A stretch of DNA of 64,000 bases from Deinococcus multiflagellatus. GTDB lineage: Bacteria; Deinococcota; Deinococci; Deinococcales; Deinococcaceae. Of the stretch, positions 17,249 to 27,021 are shown piece after piece. Every line of letters starts with the position of its first letter. Position 1 is the stretch's first letter. Both the position numbers and the translations under genes were made by a program. Under the pieces are notes generated by a model. It saw only the letters and a list, made by a program, of their open reading frames with translations, searched no databases and was not told where the DNA came from. The DNA lies in NCBI RefSeq assembly GCF_020166415.1, contig NZ_JAIQXV010000001.1, positions 1 through 64,000 of the forward strand, written 5' to 3'.

Positions 17249-18111
17249 GCGCCGCCCTCCCCAGCATGTAGGGGCATGTTGTCAATCAGGCGCACCCCGA
17301 ACATCCGGGCCGCCACAAGCACGCGGTTCATGGGACTATTGTCCACCATTTCGCCCGCCTGCATATCACCGTCCACCACCTTCAGGTAGTCCAGGGTGAC
17401 TTCTGGGTGGGCCGCCAGAACCGCGAGGCCGGCTGCCTCCAGTGCCTGGGTGCGCCGCTCGCCCCCAGCGTAAGCGGCCTGCACAGCCTTCAGGGCACGC
17501 GACAGCACGGTGGCCTCGGCGCGCTGCTCGGCCGTGAGGTAACTGTTGCGGCTGCTCAGGGCCAGCCCGGAACTTTCGCGCACGGTGGGCACGCCGCGCA
17601 CCTCCACGGGCACGTTCAGGTCGGTGACCATGCGGCGAATCACCGCCAGCTGCTGCCAGTCTTTTTCGCCAAACAGCGCGTACTGCGGCTGCACCAGGTT
17701 GAAGAGTTTCAGGACCACCGTGGCGACGCCGGTAAAATGCCCCGGCCGCGCGGCGCCGTCCAGCCCCTCGCTGACGCCGCCCACCGTCACCTGGGTGGCA
17801 AAGCCCGCTGGGTACATGGTCTCGGGCGCAGGGTGAAACAGCACATCCGCCCCCGCGTCTCCGGCGATCTGCAGGTCGCGCGGCAGGTCGCGGGGGTAGC
17901 GGCCCAGGTCTTCCTGCGGGCCAAACTGCAGGGGATTCACGAACACGCTCACCACCACCTGCCCGCCGGGCACCAGCCTCCGGGCCCCCCGGATCAGGGT
18001 CGCGTGGCCCTCGTGCAGGTAGCCCATGGTGGGCACCAGCGCCACCGGGCCGCCGCTGCGGGCGGCACGCAGCTCGGCGGGGGTGGTCAGCAGGTGGGGG
18101 GGGTTACTCAC
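17245..18111 (-). CDS. panC: Pantoate--beta-alanine ligase
   Basis: 288-aa enzyme that condenses pantoate and beta-alanine with ATP to make pantothenate. Diagnostic motifs are VPTMGYLHEGHATLI (HIGH-like ATP site, about residues 25-41), FVNPLQFGPQEDLGRYPRD, and FGEKDWQQLAVIRRMVTDLN with RNSYLTAEQR (KMSKS-equivalent region). It overlaps the upstream holin-like gene by 8 bp and downstream pilT by 4 bp, giving a compact three-gene unit of unrelated functions. Confidence 0.95.
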   Translation of the reverse strand: MSNPPHLLTTPAELRAARSGGPVALVPTMGYLHEGHATLIRGARRLVPGGQVVVSVFVNPLQFGPQEDLGRYPRDLPRDLQIAGDAGADVLFHPAPETMYPAGFATQVTVGGVSEGLDGAARPGHFTGVATVVLKLFNLVQPQYALFGEKDWQQLAVIRRMVTDLNVPVEVRGVPTVRESSGLALSSRNSYLTAEQRAEATVLSRALKAVQAAYAGGERRTQALEAAGLAVLAAHPEVTLDYLKVVDGDMQAGEMVDNSPMNRVLVAARMFGVRLIDNMPLHAGEGGA

Positions 18112-18472
18112 GGCGCCCGTCCAGACCCAGCGCGCCCACCACGCCGTCCAGCACCCAAGAAATCACGCCCAGAATCAGCGCGCCCACCACGGCGGCCCCA
18201 AACCCCGACACGTTCAGGGCCGTGGCCGCCGCCACCAGCCACAGCACAATGCCGTTCACGACCAGGGTAAACAGGCCCAGGGTCAGCACGTTCACCGGCA
18301 GCGACAGCAGCAGCAGCACCGGGCGCACCAGGGCGTTCACCACGCCCATGACCACAGCGGCAATCAGAATGCTGACCGCATCCGCGCCGGGCACGAAACT
18401 GACCCCGCTGTACACCCGCGTGAGCAGATACAGCGCCAGCGCGCTGACCAGCAGCCGAACGAGAAAGCCCAT
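18104..18472 (-). CDS. Phage holin family 4-TM membrane protein
   Basis: 122-aa protein with four hydrophobic helices and short loops, matching the Phage_holin_4_2 superfamily (MGFLVRLLVSALALYLLTRV, then GVVNALVRPVLLLLSLPVNVLTLGLFTLVVNGI). Such chromosomal members are widespread and generally not phage genes. TATCCT lies 6 nt upstream of the ATG (18479-18484), suggesting a leaderless promoter for the whole holin-panC-pilT unit. A MITE-like element sits only 30 bp further upstream. Confidence 0.8.
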   Translation of the reverse strand: MGFLVRLLVSALALYLLTRVYSGVSFVPGADAVSILIAAVVMGVVNALVRPVLLLLSLPVNVLTLGLFTLVVNGIVLWLVAAATALNVSGFGAAVVGALILGVISWVLDGVVGALGLDGRRE

Positions 18473-18510
18473 GCGGGCAGGATACTGCGCCCGAACGAGA
18501 GCCTTAGACG

Positions 18511-18663
18511 GCTTCCGAAAAATTCCGTAATACGTTACGGAATTTTTCCGACCGGAAGGAGGAGGAAAAAATACGGATTTCCGGGAATTGGGCTGGCACA
18601 GCGCCGAAGGCGGGGAACATCCAGTTCTTTTCTGGATGTTACGGAAATGGACGGCAGTCCGTA
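18511..18663 (-). mobile_element. 153-bp MITE-like element, copy B
   Basis: Same length and sequence family as copy A, in inverse orientation. It is flanked by a 7-bp direct repeat TTAGACG (18504-18510 and 18664-18670), consistent with a target-site duplication. The hairpin GAAAAATTCCGTAA/TTACGGAATTTTTC is kept, with a base pair changed on both arms relative to copy A. The duplication includes the stop codon of the DUF4157 gene. Confidence 0.8.
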
Positions 18664-20787
18664 TTAGACGTACTTCAGCTGAGGATTGGTGCCCTTGCTG
18701 ACATAGGCCACCTGCACTTCCTTGCCGCCGCCCACCTTCGTCTTGAGGTGGGTGTTCAGTTCGGCCTGCCGCTTGCCTGGGAACACATAGCAGACCTTGC
18801 TGATCTTCTCGCCGCCGTCGCCGGTGTAGCCTTTTTGCAAAATCCGCACGTAGTCGTCGTGCTGGTTGTTGTTGGTCCCGAGCGGCACCTTGGTGTAATA
18901 GAACTTGGCGTCATAGAGCGTTTGCGTCGCGCTGTCATAACTGTCCGAGGAGCGGGTCTGGTTCATCTGGCCCTGCTGGCTGACCGTCACCCGGCCCCCG
19001 CTCCCCAGCACGGTCTTGTCCACGAACGATTCGAACATGGAGCCCTTGCCTGACACACTGAACATGCCGCCGTTGGAGTGGTCGTTGCTGACCAGGGTTT
19101 CGCAGACCTCTTCCATGGCCTCGCGGGTCTGCACCATGTCGGGGATATGGTTTTTGAACAGGGCCTGGGTAAAGTGCGGGTACTGGTCGCCCTTGGCGGG
19201 CATCAGGTTCAGGACGTCCTGATCGGTCAGTGGGACCACGTTCAGCACGGCGTCCACGGCCACATGGTGCTTTTTGGTGATCAGCTTGTCCTCCATCGTG
19301 TCCACCTTGCGCTTCTTGGTTTTCAGCAGGTCAATGACCTCGTCGCAGTCGGACAGCACGGTGCCTGGATTGGCCGGCTTGATGTCCAGGGCGCCGAATT
19401 TCTGAACGTAGCGGTCATCGGCCTCCTTGAGCGCGGCGACCAGGGTGTAGGGTTTTCCCCCTTCCTTGTAAATGTCTTTGAGCAGGGTCTGGTACTGGCT
19501 GTCGTAAAAGTTGGCCGGTGCGCCCACTTTGCGCGCCGAGATGCCCAGGCGCTTATTGAACTCGGCGAGCAGCGCCACCTCTGGAAATTTCAGATACAGC
19601 TCTGAGCCCTTGCCCCTCTTCTTGATTTGCCGCTGCACCGTACCCGTCGCCGCCTGGGCTGCTGGGTGGGGTGCAGGACCCGCACCCGCGCCGCCCGGCC
19701 CGTCCATAACAGCCAGCCGCTTGCCCATCTGCTGCGCTTCCTGCTCCTTCCCAGCGTCGGGGTCCAGGCCGGGCTGAACCCGGCCCTGAGTCTGCTGCAC
19801 CACATGGGTGGCCTCGTGGGCCAGAAGCTCCAGGCCAGAGGTGCTGTGCGGGTTGTACTGGTTCGCGGCGAAGTAGATGTCTGTCCCGGTGGTGAAGGCG
19901 GTGGCCTGAAGGCTGCTGGCCAGCTTCGCCGCTTCGCTGTCCGTATGCACCCGCACGCGCGAGAGGTCGGCGTTCAGGCCCGCTTCCAGGTGGCGCTGCA
20001 CCGCTGCAGGCAGCGGTTCGCCCCCGCCCTGCCGCGCCTGGACCCGCTGGGTCACGGTCTGCAGATGCTGCGCGGCCTGCTGGCCCTGCAATTCGGCCAG
20101 TTCGTGCGTGCGCGCCGCGTGCTGGCCCTGCAGGGCGTGGGCTGTGACGGCCCGCTGCAGGGCGGCGTCCTGGGCCTGCACGCGCTGCACGGCCGCAGCG
20201 TAAGCCTGCGCGCCGAAAGGCTCCTGAGCGGCCTGCCGCTGCAACGCCGCCAGCAAGGTGCCCTCGTCCGCCCCCGCCTGCACATGGCGCTGCACCACGC
20301 CCAGCGCGTGCGCGGCGCGTTCGGTGGCGGGCACGTACGGCGCAAACTGCCCGTACGCCGCGCCCACCTCGCCCAGCGCCTGCCCGGTGAGGGCCGCGCG
20401 CTGCACCGGCGCCAGTTGTGCGGGCGGGGGCGGCATCAGGGGGGCAGGCTGGCGCTGCCACGCGCTCAGGCTGAGGGGCGTGACCCCGGCTTCGGCCAGG
20501 GCGGCGCCACTCTGGGCCACCTCGCCCTGGGCCCGCTGGATGGCGGCGGCCAGCCCACGCTGGGCTGCCTGATCCGCGCGCAGCAGCGAAGCCGCCTGCA
20601 AGGTGGGGGCCACCAGCGCCCGCTGCACGGCGGCCGAGGTCGCCCGGCGCGCGGGTTCGGTGGCAGGCTGGGGCGCGCTGTCCCACTCGGCGTCCTCTGG
20701 GCCCGGCAGCGCAGAGGTGGGGGCAACATGGGGCAGCAGGCGAAGGTCGGCGCGGGGTGAACGGAAGCGGGACGGGCGCTCAAACAT
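18664..20787 (-). CDS. DUF4157 (eCIS core) protein with putative PD-(D/E)XK C-terminal domain
   Basis: 707-aa protein. Residues 1-250 are alanine/glutamine-rich helical sequence with repeated VQR-type motifs. The DUF4157 domain follows (about 255-335) with LSRVRVHTDSEAAKLA, FTTGTDIYFA and the metalloprotease-like LLAHEATHVVQQ (HExxH). The C-terminal 300 residues differ in composition. There FESFVDKTVLGSGG and TLYDAKFYY suggest a PD-(D/E)XK nuclease fold. DUF4157 is known from cargo of contractile injection systems and polymorphic toxins; no tail genes or obvious immunity gene are adjacent. The ATG at 20787 has GGAGG upstream. The nuclease call is an inference. Confidence 0.75.
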   Translation of the reverse strand: MFERPSRFRSPRADLRLLPHVAPTSALPGPEDAEWDSAPQPATEPARRATSAAVQRALVAPTLQAASLLRADQAAQRGLAAAIQRAQGEVAQSGAALAEAGVTPLSLSAWQRQPAPLMPPPPAQLAPVQRAALTGQALGEVGAAYGQFAPYVPATERAAHALGVVQRHVQAGADEGTLLAALQRQAAQEPFGAQAYAAAVQRVQAQDAALQRAVTAHALQGQHAARTHELAELQGQQAAQHLQTVTQRVQARQGGGEPLPAAVQRHLEAGLNADLSRVRVHTDSEAAKLASSLQATAFTTGTDIYFAANQYNPHSTSGLELLAHEATHVVQQTQGRVQPGLDPDAGKEQEAQQMGKRLAVMDGPGGAGAGPAPHPAAQAATGTVQRQIKKRGKGSELYLKFPEVALLAEFNKRLGISARKVGAPANFYDSQYQTLLKDIYKEGGKPYTLVAALKEADDRYVQKFGALDIKPANPGTVLSDCDEVIDLLKTKKRKVDTMEDKLITKKHHVAVDAVLNVVPLTDQDVLNLMPAKGDQYPHFTQALFKNHIPDMVQTREAMEEVCETLVSNDHSNGGMFSVSGKGSMFESFVDKTVLGSGGRVTVSQQGQMNQTRSSDSYDSATQTLYDAKFYYTKVPLGTNNNQHDDYVRILQKGYTGDGGEKISKVCYVFPGKRQAELNTHLKTKVGGGKEVQVAYVSKGTNPQLKYV

Positions 20788-21132
20788 GGGCAACCTCCGG
20801 GGTGGCGCCACCGTACCCCGCCGGGCGTTAGCGATCCGTTAAGGCCGAGACGGGTAAGAGACGGTTCCCTGGCCGTCGGCGCGGCACATGTTCACGTTCG
20901 CGCGTTCCGTGTGCTGCTTTAGGAGAGAAGAGTGGTCATCAACCGCACATCTTCTCTGGGGCTGTTTCCATTGCTGCGTGTGGGTCATCCTTGCGGCCTC
21001 ACCCTTCGAGGGTCGCTGGCGCAAAATGGCTGGTCCACGATCAAGGCGCCGCTTGCCTGCCCCCAACTTCCCCCAACAGTGCAGGACCCCAGGGCCTCTC
21101 CCCGGAGTCCTATGTGGAGCCGCTGCTTTCTC
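20788..21132. other. Intergenic region between purB and the DUF4157 gene
   Basis: 345 bp without a gene. TACGGT near 20806-20811 may be the DUF4157 -10. An 8-bp inverted repeat AGAGAAGA/TCTTCTCT (20924-20957) with an 18-nt loop could belong to purB termination. Confidence 0.45.
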
Positions 21133-22440
<1,308 letters not shown>

Positions 22441-22622
22441 GTGCCCGAGGCTAACACGCGCTGGCGCATGGCCCTGGGCCAGTGGTGGGCCGTCTGTGCA
22501 GGCGACTTCATGTGGAGACAGAAAGCCGTCAGCCGCCCGTGGCACTGTACGGGCCTCACGACATCGCCCACACCATCAGCTCAAGGCCGGGCGAGATCGG
22601 TTCATCTTCAGGAGGTATTGCC

Positions 22623-23162
22623 ATGTCTAAACGCATTGCTCTGCTCGTGACTGCCGCGCTGACCTTGACGCCTGCGCTGGCCCAGACCACCCCAGCGCCC
22701 GCCCCCACCACCAGCACCGTGACCCTGCCCGGTCAGGTGCCTGCCCAGCTGAAAGACGCCTGGGCCAGCTTCCTGGCTTCGGGCGGCACCGCCAGCCTGC
22801 TGGACAGCAGCGGCGCCGTGATGGGCACCGTGAACGCCGACGGCACGGTCACCCTGAACGCGGGCAAGACGCTGGCCGATGTGAAGGCCGTGCGCCTGCA
22901 GCCCAAGACGGGCACGGCGACCACGGTGAACGTGACCCGTGACCTCACCCGTCCTGGCACCATCAAGATCGAGTGGATGGGCCAGGGCGGCAAGATGCAG
23001 TCCCTGCCCCTGCCAGCCGTGGTGAACCGCACCCTGCGCGCCGAGCCCCCGGCGCCGCCCGCTACCACGCCCGATGACAGCAAGAGCAAGGACGACGACA
23101 AGAACAAGTCCGACAAGGGCAAGCCCGATACCAACCCAGGCAAGGGCAAAGGCAAGTCCTAA
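22623..23162 (+). CDS. Secreted protein with charged C-terminal tail
   Basis: 179-aa hypothetical protein. Signal peptide at residues 1-21 (MSKRIALLVTAALTLTPALAQ), then a Pro/Thr linker, a compact domain of about 110 residues (LKDAWASFLASGGTASLLDSSGAVMGTVN), and a Lys/Asp-rich tail (SKSKDDDKNKSDKGKPD). AGGAGGT before the ATG is a very strong ribosome site, suggesting abundant expression. No family is recognised. It is divergent from purB and followed by a good terminator. Confidence 0.75.
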   Translation: MSKRIALLVTAALTLTPALAQTTPAPAPTTSTVTLPGQVPAQLKDAWASFLASGGTASLLDSSGAVMGTVNADGTVTLNAGKTLADVKAVRLQPKTGTATTVNVTRDLTRPGTIKIEWMGQGGKMQSLPLPAVVNRTLRAEPPAPPATTPDDSKSKDDDKNKSDKGKPDTNPGKGKGKS

Positions 23163-23177
23163 GCCGCCCAGCAGGCC

Positions 23178-23203
23178 AGCGCCACTCCGAAAGGGGTGGC
23201 GCT
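23178..23203 (+). terminator. Hairpin with GAAA tetraloop
   Basis: AGCGCCACTCC and GGGGTGGCGCT pair over 11 bp with one G-T pair, closed by GAAA. A T-rich stretch follows. It ends the secreted-protein transcript. Confidence 0.75.
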
Positions 23204-23389
23204 GTTGCTGTGGTGAAAGTGAGGGACTTTAAGTCCTCGGCTTTGCCTTAAAGCCGGCAAGGTATGTTGTCGAAGATCAAGAGCTCTGCCCGGCCGCTTC
23301 CGACCTCGGGCAAAGGAGCATTGGGGAAACACGGCGCGTTGACCAATGCTCTTAACTGAGGTCACCGTGATCTAAATGCTGCTCTGCCT

Positions 23390-24046
23390 TCAAGGCATCC
23401 CTGGGCCCTGGGGCAGCACGCCGGCGCCTATGCCCGCCCACAGGAGGGTGTTGCCAGGGGCGTTCAGGGCCCCCAGCGGCAGATAGGCGCGCCAGATCGG
23501 GTCGTAGGGCACGGCCTCGGGTAGCCCCATCGCCCGCTGCAGCGCGTTCTGGTAAGTGGCGCAGTCAAAGGCGTTCTCTTGCCCCCCCAGCAGGTACGGC
23601 GCCCCCTGCAGCCGCGCGATTTCCGCATTCATGGCCGCCCAGTGCTGGGGCCGCACGCCGCTGTCAATCACCAAGATCAGGTCGCGCGAGTTCAGGCTCT
23701 CCAGGGGCCGCAGCTGTGCCCCGATGCCGATGGGCCCGGTTTCCTCGCTCAGCGCCGCCTCGCTGACCTTGCGGGTGATGTGGGTGCATTCGCCGTACAC
23801 GGCCCGCACGCGCTGGCAGCCCACGATCAGGCTGCCCACGGGGGCCCGGCGGGCGGCGTCCTCTAGCGGCAGCACCCGGCTGGCCGGCAGCGCCGACTGG
23901 GTCAGCAGGTCTAAGGGTTGCCACGCCGCGTCGGGCACGGTGCGCAGGTTGTCCATGCGCGGCCCGGTGGTGGCCGGCAGGCAGCTGCTCAGCAGGCCAG
24001 CGGTGAGCATCGGAACCAGCAGGGCAGGGCGGGACAGAGGCTTCAC
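23390..24046 (-). CDS. Putative lipoprotein with possible permuted NlpC/P60-like fold
   Basis: 218-aa protein. The N-terminus LLVPMLTAGLLSSC is a lipobox, so it is probably a lipoprotein. GSLIVGCQRVRAVYGECTHI places a His early and ENAFDCATYQNALQRAMGLP places a Cys late. That order recalls circularly permuted NlpC/P60 (YiiX-like) cysteine hydrolases; this is a guess from motif order only. The GTG start at 24046 is preceded by GGAGG. It is divergent from a short leaderless ORF. Confidence 0.65.
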   Translation of the reverse strand: MKPLSRPALLVPMLTAGLLSSCLPATTGPRMDNLRTVPDAAWQPLDLLTQSALPASRVLPLEDAARRAPVGSLIVGCQRVRAVYGECTHITRKVSEAALSEETGPIGIGAQLRPLESLNSRDLILVIDSGVRPQHWAAMNAEIARLQGAPYLLGGQENAFDCATYQNALQRAMGLPEAVPYDPIWRAYLPLGALNAPGNTLLWAGIGAGVLPQGPGMP

Positions 24047-24065
24047 GGTGCCTCCACTATGCCGC

Positions 24066-24071
24066 TACAGT
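24066..24071 (+). promoter_or_regulatory. -10 box 7 nt before a 15-codon ORF
   Basis: TACAGT then 7 nt then ATG at 24079, the leaderless spacing seen at annotated genes in this window. Confidence 0.5.
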
Positions 24072-24078
24072 GCGGGGC

Positions 24079-24126
24079 ATGAGGGTGCCCAGGTTGCTCT
24101 TTTGGCCCCGTGCGGGCGGCCCATGA
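24079..24126 (+). CDS. 15-codon leader ORF, possibly leaderless
   Basis: MRVPRLLFWPRAGGP. Its stop overlaps the next ATG as ATGA, the usual form of translational coupling. It starts 7 nt after TACAGT. It could deliver ribosomes to the following small membrane protein gene, which lacks a Shine-Dalgarno. It may also be chance. Confidence 0.4.
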   Translation: MRVPRLLFWPRAGGP

Positions 24127-24296
24127 TCGTGGGCCTGCTGATTCTGGTGCTGCTCAGCGTGAACCTGGGCGGGCTGGCCAGTCTGGTGTTGCAGGTGGGG
24201 CGCGGCGAGTGGCTGGCCGCCGCCGGAACGGCCGTGATGCTGACGGTGCTGAACGTGCTGGGCTTTGCCCTGCTGCGGGACCTGCGCCAGCGATAA
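24123..24296 (+). CDS. Small membrane protein (57 aa)
   Basis: Two predicted helices: residues 2-22 (MIVGLLILVLLSVNLGGLASL) and about 33-50 (AAGTAVMLTVLNVLGFALL), ending LRDLRQR. Too short for family assignment. It is supported by clean membrane-protein composition, codon use like its neighbours, and ATGA coupling to a leader ORF. Confidence 0.55.
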   Translation: MIVGLLILVLLSVNLGGLASLVLQVGRGEWLAAAGTAVMLTVLNVLGFALLRDLRQR

Positions 24297-24452
24297 GCGA
24301 GATATGGACACTTGCTCCAGGTGCCTCTTTGCGCTCCTGGCGTCGCTCCTCAGTTTGGCTGGAGGACGGCACAGGTCGCCGCATCTCACCGTCCAGGCAC
24401 CTTTGCTTTCAAGTAGGGCGGCCGGTCATGGACCCTGGCCTCACTCCTCTCC

Positions 24453-26108
24453 TCACGACCCAGGCAAACGCAGGATGCCTTCCAGCGCGGCGTAGGCATC
24501 GGGGCGGGCCAGGAACACCAGCTCGTCGTTGGGGGTCAGGCGCAGCTGGGGGCGCGGCAGGCGCACGGTGCCGTCGCGCACCACGCCCACAATTTCCACC
24601 CCGGGGGGCAGGCTGACCACCTGCATGCGGGCGCCGTGCCAGCTGGGGGGCACCGCGCGGCGGTACAGTTCGCGTTCGCTGGACGGCGGGGGCAGCAGGT
24701 CGGCTTCCTGCAGGGTGCTTTCGGGGGCGTCGTAGGGAACGGGCGCGCTGGGGGCCGCCACTGGCACGCGGCGGGGGCGCAGGCGCACGGTATCGGGCAG
24801 CCACGCCGGGCCCCCGGCATGGACCGGGCTGTCGCGCCGGGCGCCCAGCTGCGTGGGCACCAGCCCACTGGTGCCGCTGAGGGTGTGGGCCAGCCCACTG
24901 GCCACCAGCGCCAGGGGCAGCAGCGTTTCGCCGCCCCAGGTCACGGCCAGCAGGCCCGCCGCCAGCGGCACGTTCAGCGTGACGGTCAAAAAGGCCACCG
25001 CGCCCACCATGCAGGCCACGGCGGTGTCAATGCCCAGCAGGCTGCCCATGCCGGTGCCGATCAGACCGCCGACCGCCACCGAGGGCAGCACACCCCCGCC
25101 CAGCGCAATGCGCGCGCCAATGGCGAGCAGCAGCCAGCGCCACGCGCCCTGTCCAGCGGCCTCCGGGCCCAGGAAACCGGCGGCGCCCAGCTGCAGCCAG
25201 CCGCTGCCGTCGCCCAGCACGGCGGGGGTGCTGAAAGCGGCAATGGCGGCGGTCAAGCCCCCGAACACCGCGCCCACCACCAGCCGCAGCGGGCCGTCAG
25301 CGGTCCAGCGTTCCGGCAGCACCTGACAGGCCAGCAGCGACAGCCAGCCCATCGCGGTGGCCACCAGCGCCACCAGTAAAAAGGCGGGGAGCTGCGGCGC
25401 GGCCGGCACCTGTACGTCGGGCATGCTCAGCAGCGGCGTAAAGCCAAAGGCCAGTCCGTAGACCGCCGTGCCCGCCACCGCCGCCAGCACGCAGGGCATG
25501 ACCACCTCGAACTCGAATTCAAAGCGGCGGTAGAGCACCTCGGCCACCAGCACTGCCGCCGCCAGGGGCGCGTGCAGCACGGCGCCCAGCGCGGCGGCCC
25601 CGCCGGCCAGGGTCAGGGTGCGCAGTTCCACGCCGTCCAGTCGGGTCACGCGCTGCATCAGGCGGGCGCCCAGTTGCCCGGTCATGGTAAAGGCCGAGTC
25701 GCGGCCCACCATCAGCCCCGATCCGTAGCCCAGCAGGGTGCCGCCCAGTGTACGCAGCTGCGCGATCAGGGGCGGCCACTGGCCCCGGGCGTGGTAGCCC
25801 CCCACCAGTTGCGTGAGGGGATCGCCGTGGCTGGACGGAATCAGCCACGCGCACGCCGCGCCGATCAGGGGCAGGGCCAGCAGTCCCCAGGGCTGGGCGG
25901 TGCCAAAGGCCATCATCAGGCCGCCCTCGCCGGTGGTGCCGGGCGGCGAGAAATCGGTGAGGCGGCGGCCCAGCCCCAGCAGCAGGTCCAGCGTCAGGCG
26001 CAAGACGATGCTCAGGCCCCCCACCAGGGCGCCCAGCAGCACGCTGAGCACCACCAGCCGCCCGGTTTCGAGGCGGTTGAGCACAGCGCGGGGCAACGGA
26101 GAACGCAT
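24453..26108 (-). CDS. ClC-type chloride channel/antiporter with C-terminal RCK-C domain
   Basis: 551-aa protein. The ClC domain (about residues 15-410) has some ten or more hydrophobic segments with GYGSGLMVGRDSAFTMTGQLGARL in the region of the GxxxGREGP selectivity motif. Its Glu is not obvious (GRDSA instead of GREGP), which may alter gating or proton coupling. The C-terminal 70 residues (MQVVSLPPGVEIVGVVRDG, LTPNDELVFLARPDA) are a TrkA-C/RCK-C ligand-binding domain. TAGCAT lies 8 nt upstream of the ATG. Confidence 0.85.
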   Translation of the reverse strand: MRSPLPRAVLNRLETGRLVVLSVLLGALVGGLSIVLRLTLDLLLGLGRRLTDFSPPGTTGEGGLMMAFGTAQPWGLLALPLIGAACAWLIPSSHGDPLTQLVGGYHARGQWPPLIAQLRTLGGTLLGYGSGLMVGRDSAFTMTGQLGARLMQRVTRLDGVELRTLTLAGGAAALGAVLHAPLAAAVLVAEVLYRRFEFEFEVVMPCVLAAVAGTAVYGLAFGFTPLLSMPDVQVPAAPQLPAFLLVALVATAMGWLSLLACQVLPERWTADGPLRLVVGAVFGGLTAAIAAFSTPAVLGDGSGWLQLGAAGFLGPEAAGQGAWRWLLLAIGARIALGGGVLPSVAVGGLIGTGMGSLLGIDTAVACMVGAVAFLTVTLNVPLAAGLLAVTWGGETLLPLALVASGLAHTLSGTSGLVPTQLGARRDSPVHAGGPAWLPDTVRLRPRRVPVAAPSAPVPYDAPESTLQEADLLPPPSSERELYRRAVPPSWHGARMQVVSLPPGVEIVGVVRDGTVRLPRPQLRLTPNDELVFLARPDAYAALEGILRLPGS

Positions 26109-26304
26109 CGGCGCCCATGCTAAGGCATTTGGCGCGGCGCGCGGTGGCACGGGGCGCAGGGCCGCAACATGAAGCTCAGCTTAACCGCGCGGGGCCTCAC
26201 CTCATCTGCACGCGGCGCGTAAGATACTGGCCGGTTGTCCGGCTGCAAGCGCGAGCGCCGTGCCGCGCCTTGCCCCCCGGCCGGGATTGAAAAGGAGCAC
26301 CATC

Positions 26305-26928
<624 letters not shown>

Positions 26929-26975
26929 AGACACAGGGCCATGAGCCGTGGGCTCTGGGCCATGAGGGAAAGGGC

Positions 26976-27008
26976 AGCGGCGCGGCTGGGGTGACCAGCG
27001 GCGCCGCT
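26976..27008. terminator. Hairpin between sodA and tctA
   Basis: AGCGGCGCGGCTGG pairs with CCAGCGGCGCCGCT with one mismatch and a 5-nt loop, between convergent stops. GGGCCATGAG is repeated twice just before it. Confidence 0.65.
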
Positions 27009-27021
27009 CTCTGTTGGGGGC

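Noticed and set aside
18104..18472. Prophage call based on the holin-like gene and the DUF4157 protein
   Set aside because: No terminase, capsid, tail, integrase or lysin genes nearby; chromosomal 4-TM holin-like proteins are common outside phages.
20825..20845. Radiation/desiccation response motif considered for the TTAGCG-ATC-CGTTAA dyad
   Set aside because: It is palindrome-like but does not match the DdrO-bound consensus as far as I can recall, and the downstream gene is not a known member of that regulon.
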